DNA from: Candidatus Martarchaeota archaeon
GTDB taxonomy: Archaea; Micrarchaeota; Micrarchaeia; Micrarchaeales; Micrarchaeaceae
Assembly: GCA_023474155.1 (NCBI GenBank)
Contig: JAMCYJ010000047.1
Span: forward strand, 1-9,817
Length of the DNA: 9,817 bases
Reading direction: 5' to 3'
Part shown: positions 6,929 through 9,817 of the stretch, piece by piece
Layout: each line of letters begins with the position of its first letter
Numbering within the stretch: position 1 is the first letter of the stretch
The notes under the pieces: generated by a model
Told to the model about the DNA's origin: nothing
What the model saw: only the letters and a program-made list of their open reading frames with translations
The model's database searches: none
Position numbers and translations under genes: made by a program

Positions 6929-7531
6929 ATGGCTGCAAATAATAATGTGAATGCAGTGTTCTATGAAAGCAGGCAGCACTGCTGCAAGAATAATGAGGCT
7001 ATGAACGCATATCGTAGTTTTGAAGATGGAATCAACCACGGAAAAAAAGGGCTGACGTCAGGCAGCGCAATCAAACGCTGGGTCGCTGTGGCTTCTTTTT
7101 TGATATTTTTGCTACCGCCCGCAGCCGCAGCCAGCGCTGCGCCCTCTGCTTATGCTATTCTTCCGGCTGCGCAGGCCGATGCCCCTGTTTCTAAGCATCA
7201 GCACTACATGAATTCAAACAATGCCCAAAGCCCCCTTCTAAAAGGAAAGGAATCCTTAAAATCTGGATTTAACCGCGATTTAAAAGCCTTTGTTCGCATC
7301 GTTTCTAAAACCGTCTCTGATCCAGACACCCTCAATTGGGGGAGATTGAAGGCGATCGAAAAAAAGCTGTCATGCGATGCGAGAAAAATCGATTCTGCAT
7401 CGCAGTATCCCGCATTGCATGCAGTGGAAAAATTGAAAAAATTCAAAGCGACTAAACATGCCCGAAGCGGTTTTTCAATGCGGAGTTTCATTAGGCGGCC
7501 AGATGTGCGTAAGCTTATAGGGGATTTTTGA
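6929..7531 (+). CDS. Hypothetical protein with one hydrophobic segment
   Basis: This 200-residue protein is not one I recognise. The ATG at 6929 is chosen over GTG 6920 because GGAGTGA precedes it. From that start, residues 1-47 are polar (CC at 18-19). Residues about 48-80 are hydrophobic and Ala-rich (WVAVASFLIFLLPPAAAAS), looking like a signal peptide with AxA cleavage motifs set unusually far from the N-terminus. The remaining ~120 residues are basic, soluble and probably helical, with one Cys (LSCDAR) and a Lys/Arg-rich end. It could be an exported protein whose real start lies inside, or a single-pass membrane protein with a basic C-terminal domain. The gene follows the CruF-like gene by 25 bases but has clearly higher GC and different codon use, and it converges on the DUF99 gene with only 20 bases between stops. 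Confidence 0.65.
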   Translation: MAANNNVNAVFYESRQHCCKNNEAMNAYRSFEDGINHGKKGLTSGSAIKRWVAVASFLIFLLPPAAAASAAPSAYAILPAAQADAPVSKHQHYMNSNNAQSPLLKGKESLKSGFNRDLKAFVRIVSKTVSDPDTLNWGRLKAIEKKLSCDARKIDSASQYPALHAVEKLKKFKATKHARSGFSMRSFIRRPDVRKLIGDF

Positions 7532-7551
7532 TTTGCTTTCGGTTTCCATGC

Positions 7552-8187
7552 CTATATCCTGCCTTTTGACTCCCCTGTCTTGACGCCCCTTGCAATCATA
7601 TGCGACAGTCTCAGCAGCTCAAAGCACTGCGCTATGCTGCTTCTCACGTCGCCTATTTCCTTTCTTGTTTGTATATAAAGCCCTTGTTCATGAAATACTT
7701 TTCTTGCGTTTGCCTTTTCAACCAATAGCCTCTTTTCATCTGCTCCTCTGTTTCTTTTCCCAGTAGTGCTCTCGCTTCTGTACGCTTCTATCGCGTCTAG
7801 CAGCTTCGAAGGCCGCGGTTTATCCCTTGTTATGATTATCACATCAACTTTTAGCTTTTTTTCTAAAAGGCCTACATCAACCACGTTCAAACCTGCAAGC
7901 GCTATGCCGTTGAGCGCAATGATTTTTATCTGCTCTTTAAATCTTGATTTTGAGATCATGCGCAGTATCTCACTTGTAGCGTTGCTTCCGTCGCATTCAA
8001 TATAGCATGAGAGCACTCCTTCTATAGCGCCTTTTCTTCCGATTATTCCGATTGCGAGAGTATCTGCTCCTGGTTGCTTTCCCCCTCTTTTTCTTGCGAT
8101 AGGTCCGCTTGTTATTGCGATAATTCTTGCTCCGGGTTTGATTGCTTTCTGCTGAATATGTATTGTGTCGCTTTTATTTGTTTTCAT
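7552..8187 (-). CDS. DUF99 / endonuclease dU family protein
   Basis: This 211-residue protein matches the archaeal DUF99 (UPF0215, endonuclease dU, PF01949) pattern, a family related to endonuclease V and so placed among nucleic-acid repair proteins. Visible landmarks in order are KPGARIIAITSGPI (17-30, strand 1), ADTLAIGIIGRKGAIEGVL (41-59), ECDGSNATSEILRMISKSRF (64-83), IKIIALNGIALAGLNVVDVGLL (87-108) and VIIITRDKP (116-124). Length is usual for the family. From memory, typical members have acidic residues (GIDDGPF-like) where this one has AITSGPI, so the first catalytic position may be lost, while the ECDG and NVVD acidic residues remain. DUF99 genes are often found near rpoL and exosome genes in archaea, which agrees with Rpo11 upstream. 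The start is supported by an AT-rich box 19-30 bases before ATG and no Shine-Dalgarno, suggesting a leaderless transcript. Confidence 0.8.
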   Translation of the reverse strand: MKTNKSDTIHIQQKAIKPGARIIAITSGPIARKRGGKQPGADTLAIGIIGRKGAIEGVLSCYIECDGSNATSEILRMISKSRFKEQIKIIALNGIALAGLNVVDVGLLEKKLKVDVIIITRDKPRPSKLLDAIEAYRSESTTGKRNRGADEKRLLVEKANARKVFHEQGLYIQTRKEIGDVRSSIAQCFELLRLSHMIARGVKTGESKGRI

Positions 8188-8205
8188 GATGTGTGCTTTA
8201 TGAGG

Positions 8206-8217
8206 ATTTTTATTATT
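8206..8217 (-). promoter_or_regulatory. TATA-like promoter of the DUF99 gene
   Basis: On the minus strand AATAATAAAAAT lies 19-30 bases before the ATG at 8187, the spacing expected for a leaderless archaeal transcript. No Shine-Dalgarno is present in the short upstream stretch, which fits. Confidence 0.4.
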
Positions 8218-8335
8218 GATTTATTTGCTGGCTGCCATGATATAGAATATGCCAATTATTTTTCTGCTTTCGCAGAGCAAGCCTCTTTTTGTAGTTTTGC
8301 CTGCGTACGACCCATTTCAGTACCTTTTGATGCAT
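8213..8335 (-). CDS. Possible 40-residue basic small protein
   Basis: In the 223-base gap between Rpo11 and DUF99 the minus strand holds an ATG-started frame of 40 codons (MHQKVLKWVVRRQNYKKRLA onward, ending HGSQQINQ). The frame stays open about 20 codons further upstream with TTG codons just before the ATG. The peptide has many Lys and Arg and three Trp-containing stretches, as in nucleic-acid-binding or small ribosome-associated proteins, but I recognise no family. There is no clear Shine-Dalgarno, and its 3' end overlaps the putative DUF99 promoter. It may simply be a chance open frame. Confidence 0.25.
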   Translation of the reverse strand: MHQKVLKWVVRRQNYKKRLALRKQKNNWHILYHGSQQINQ

Positions 8336-8410
8336 CAACAAAGCATCAAGGCACTGTCTATTTTTTAGTCCATGCCTGTTCTCTTTTTTGTTGGCGTAAA
8401 CTCAGTAATA

Positions 8411-8686
8411 TTACTTACTTGCCTTCTCAAGGCTTTCCCTTAAGCTTTCGAATGATTCCTGAAGCCCCTCAATTGTTTTCTTCAGCACGTCCTCTGCTTT
8501 TTTGCTGCCTGTTTTCAGGACGAGTACAGGTTTACCTACTTCAGGATGCTCCTTTGTCACGCCCGCAAACTCCACCTCCTTTTCCTCGATTAGGGTGTCA
8601 GAGATCAGGTCTGCTATTGTTATGTCGTTTGTATCGAATTCGACATGCAGCTCCTTTGGCTCGTTTTTAAGTATATTGATTTTCAT
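8411..8686 (-). CDS. rpo11: DNA-directed RNA polymerase subunit Rpo11 (RpoL)
   Basis: Rpo11 (subunit L) is the archaeal counterpart of eukaryotic RPB11 and of the bacterial alpha N-terminal domain; it pairs with Rpo3 to nucleate polymerase assembly. The 91-residue length is normal. Visible family features are the N-terminal strand (MKINILKNEPKELHVEFDTN), the DITIADLISDTLIEE helix corresponding to the usual HT(F/L)xNLLREELL segment, VEFAGVTKEHPEVGKPVLVL (about 38-57) matching the VxFAxYxxxHPLxG motif, and a long C-terminal amphipathic helix (60-91). The TIADL segment departs from the usual sequence (NxL replaced by IADL). A TATA-like sequence lies about 27 bases before ATG. The gene follows uS5 on the same strand but is separated from it by the hairpin repeat block, so it probably has its own promoter. 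Confidence 0.9.
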   Translation of the reverse strand: MKINILKNEPKELHVEFDTNDITIADLISDTLIEEKEVEFAGVTKEHPEVGKPVLVLKTGSKKAEDVLKKTIEGLQESFESLRESLEKASK

Positions 8687-8710
8687 TGTACCATCTTTTA
8701 TTCTTTTTGG

Positions 8711-8716
8711 ATAAAA
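8711..8716 (-). promoter_or_regulatory. TATA-like promoter of rpo11
   Basis: On the minus strand CTTTTATCC places TTTTAT 25-30 bases before the ATG at 8686, the right distance for a leaderless or nearly leaderless archaeal transcript. The box overlaps the outer arm of the inverted-repeat block (AAAAGTTTC at 8713-8721 on the plus strand), so repeat structure and promoter are intertwined. Confidence 0.35.
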
Positions 8717-8797
8717 GTTTCAGAATCGAAACTTTTTCCTAAAAAGTTTCCATTGCGATTTTTTGATGAAACTTTTTCCTAAAAAGTTTCCATTGCG
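8713..8797. repeat. Tandem pair of perfect hairpins between uS5 and rpo11
   Basis: An identical 30-base unit occurs at 8728-8757 and 8768-8797, spaced by 10 bases. Each unit contains a perfect inverted repeat with 10-base arms (GAAACTTTTT and AAAAAGTTTC) around a three-base CCT loop, then CATTGCG. A third related arm, AAAAGTTTC (8713-8721), pairs with the start of the first unit across six bases. The block begins one base past the uS5 stop codon on the minus strand. Long U and A runs in the transcript would suit an archaeal U-rich terminator or mRNA 3' hairpin for the ribosomal operon. The exact duplication would also suit a dispersed palindromic element. Confidence 0.85.
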
Positions 8798-8798
8798 C

Positions 8799-9458
8799 TC
8801 ATGCCTCAGCCGCATGGGCATGCTCCTCTCTGTCGAACGCTGCGATGTTTTTCATCTTGTTTATCGAATCAAGAGCCCTGAATACGGCAAGCAGCGTATT
8901 ATACCTCGCTCTTGTCCTTCCTCTCGAGAAGCTCCATATGTCCTTGAGGCCGCCGAGCTCGAGCATTTTCTTGACATGCTTGTTTGCGACGATGCCGAGC
9001 CCCTTCGGCGCAGGCTTGAGTATCACCTCGATGCTTCCTGCCTTGCCAGCGACCGTTACAGGCAGGCTGTGCTTTGTGCCGCACAGGCACTGCCACGACC
9101 CGCAGCCGAATATTATAGGTATCATGTTCTTCTTCGCATTCGTCACTGCAGAATCTATCGCGGCCTTGACCTCGACGTTCTTCCCTGCTCCGACGCCGAC
9201 ATGGCCGTTTCTGTCTCCGACGATCGCCACTGCCCTGAACTTCTGCTTCCTGTTGTTCTTCGTCATCCTCTGGACGCTTGAAATCTCTATGATCTCGTTT
9301 TTTATATCCGGCATGAGGGCGTCTATGATTTCAAGCTCCTCTATGCGCTTTCCAAGATGGAATATCTGCTCAAGGGACCTTATCTCGCCGCTTTTGACTG
9401 CCTTTCCGAGTTCTGTCTTGGGTTCCCAGGAATTTAAATAAAAAGATTCTTCGTCCAA
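8799..9458 (-). CDS. rps5: Small ribosomal subunit protein uS5
   Basis: uS5 sits at the small subunit mRNA entry side and contributes to decoding accuracy. The 219-residue protein has the archaeal/eukaryotic layout: the N-terminal W.PKTELGKAVKSGEIRSLEQIF extension (11-32), EIIDALMPDIKNEII, then the S5 dsRNA-binding fold VQRMTKNNRKQKFRAVAIVG (62-81) with VGVGAGKN, the GCGSWQCLCG segment (118-127) typical of archaea, and the C-terminal KGLGIVANKHVKKMLELGGL and SRGRTRARYN. The start is TTG at 9458: an in-frame stop lies directly upstream and no ATG or GTG occurs in frame before the conserved N-terminus. It follows uL18 by 15 bases in standard spc-operon order and is surely co-transcribed with it. 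The usual next genes, uL30 and uL15, are absent; hairpins and rpo11 follow instead. Confidence 0.95.
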   Translation of the reverse strand: MDEESFYLNSWEPKTELGKAVKSGEIRSLEQIFHLGKRIEELEIIDALMPDIKNEIIEISSVQRMTKNNRKQKFRAVAIVGDRNGHVGVGAGKNVEVKAAIDSAVTNAKKNMIPIIFGCGSWQCLCGTKHSLPVTVAGKAGSIEVILKPAPKGLGIVANKHVKKMLELGGLKDIWSFSRGRTRARYNTLLAVFRALDSINKMKNIAAFDREEHAHAAEA

Positions 9459-9473
9459 TTAACCACTTACTAC

Positions 9474-9817
9474 TTAATCATTTAATTTTTTCTTTACCTG
9501 CTCAAATACCTTGTCAAGCTGCCTGACGTCGATCTTCTTTGATAAGTACGACGAAAAATGCGCATCGAATTTATCCTTGTTTTCGCTGAACATTTTTTCA
9601 GCGTACTTCGCTATGGCGCTTCCGTTGATCCTGCCTTCGTCAACGCTTATCGTGCCCCTGACCTTCAAGCCTCCATCGATTGCGCCTTTTGCAGCTGCGA
9701 AGACGACAGAGTTCTTTGTCGGCCTGTATAAGCCTATATCGAGTATTATATCCTGTTCTATCTTGCCTTCTGCCTTTTTTGCCTTGGCCTGCTTTGCGAT
9801 ATACTCGATATAGGCTT
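9474..9817 (-). CDS. rpl18: Large ribosomal subunit protein uL18, C-terminal part
   Basis: The frame is open to the right edge of the window, so the N-terminal part is missing; about 114 codons are visible. uL18 binds 5S rRNA in the central protuberance. The visible part reads AYIEYIAKQAK, then QDIILDIGLYRPTKNSVVFA and AAKGAIDGGLKVRG, which is the conserved archaeal L18 core (LDIGL.RPTKGSRVFAALKGALDAGL), followed by the archaeal/eukaryotic C-terminal helix region (GRINGSAIAKYAEKMF and FSSYLSKKIDVRQLDKVFEQ). It precedes uS5 as in the archaeal spc operon. Confidence 0.93.
   Translation of the reverse strand, partial: AYIEYIAKQAKAKKAEGKIEQDIILDIGLYRPTKNSVVFAAAKGAIDGGLKVRGTISVDEGRINGSAIAKYAEKMFSENKDKFDAHFSSYLSKKIDVRQLDKVFEQVKKKLND

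Noticed and set aside
7204..7491. Minus-strand 95-codon frame opposite the 6929 gene
   Set aside because: The plus-strand frame has a good Shine-Dalgarno and hydrophobic segment; the antisense frame has neither. With no recognised family on either strand this is a preference, not proof.
8290..8345. C/D-box sRNA-like elements on the minus strand (TTGATGC ... CTGA)
   Set aside because: The C box lacks the RUGAUGA consensus, no internal C'/D' pair is clear and no terminal stem is seen.
8188..8410. tRNA or other structured RNA in the rpo11-DUF99 gap
   Set aside because: No acceptor stem, T-loop (GTTCRA) or CCA-type end could be found on either strand.
8074..8714. Plus-strand open frames across DUF99 and rpo11
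   Set aside because: They overlap two recognised minus-strand genes in antisense and have Cys/Phe/Ser-rich non-protein-like sequence with no start signal.
8728..8797. CRISPR-like repeat pair
   Set aside because: Only two units, with a 10-base gap too short for a spacer, and the unit is a near-complete palindrome. No cas genes are present. It is better described as a duplicated hairpin.
8763..9441. Long plus-strand open frames opposite uS5
   Set aside because: They are antisense to a clearly conserved ribosomal protein; their composition reflects the complement of its codons and they match no family.

Overview
The window is archaeal chromosomal DNA, most likely from a small-genome DPANN-type lineage such as Micrarchaeota; the lineage is a guess, the domain is not. 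The right-hand end carries archaeal-type uL18 and uS5 in spc-operon order, an archaeal RNA polymerase subunit Rpo11 (RpoL) and a DUF99/endonuclease dU family protein. AT-rich boxes lie about 27 bases before two start codons, as in leaderless archaeal promoters, and Shine-Dalgarno sequences of the GGTGAT type precede others. The left-hand end is a large secreted Ig-like surface protein of a kind common in these archaea.

Layout: (1) 2-2500 (+) is the 3' part of a large surface protein. It has a membrane anchor or pilin-like helix at the window edge, Ig-like modules, three near-identical VSGSGTxLNF repeats and a Tyr/Asn/Gly/Trp-rich C-terminus. (2) 2520-3065 (+) is a small membrane-anchored extracytoplasmic protein 19 bases behind it. 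(3) 3091-5139 (+) is a tandem array of three paralogous polytopic membrane proteins resembling the YIP1 family. (4) 5130-6038 and 6142-6903 (+) are a UbiA-superfamily prenyltransferase and a CruF/DUF422-like carotenoid-type membrane protein. This pairing recalls the lycopene elongase (LyeJ) and bisanhydrobacterioruberin hydratase (CruF) of haloarchaeal C50 carotenoid synthesis. (5) 6929-7531 (+) is an unrecognised protein with one hydrophobic segment. (6) On the minus strand, read from right to left: uL18 (partial), uS5, a pair of perfect hairpin direct repeats, Rpo11, a possible 40-residue basic peptide, and the DUF99 protein, which is convergent with region 5.

Base composition and codon use change visibly. 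About 1-1290 and 6905-9817 use many G/C-ending codons, while about 1300-6905 is markedly AT-rich. The AT-rich block holds the C-terminal half of the surface protein, the small anchored protein, the YIP1-like array and the UbiA/CruF-like pair. I read it as an accessory membrane/isoprenoid block set next to a conserved information-processing neighbourhood. The most interesting candidate system is this cluster of three YIP1-like proteins plus UbiA plus CruF-like protein. Its function is inferred from motifs and gene neighbourhood only.
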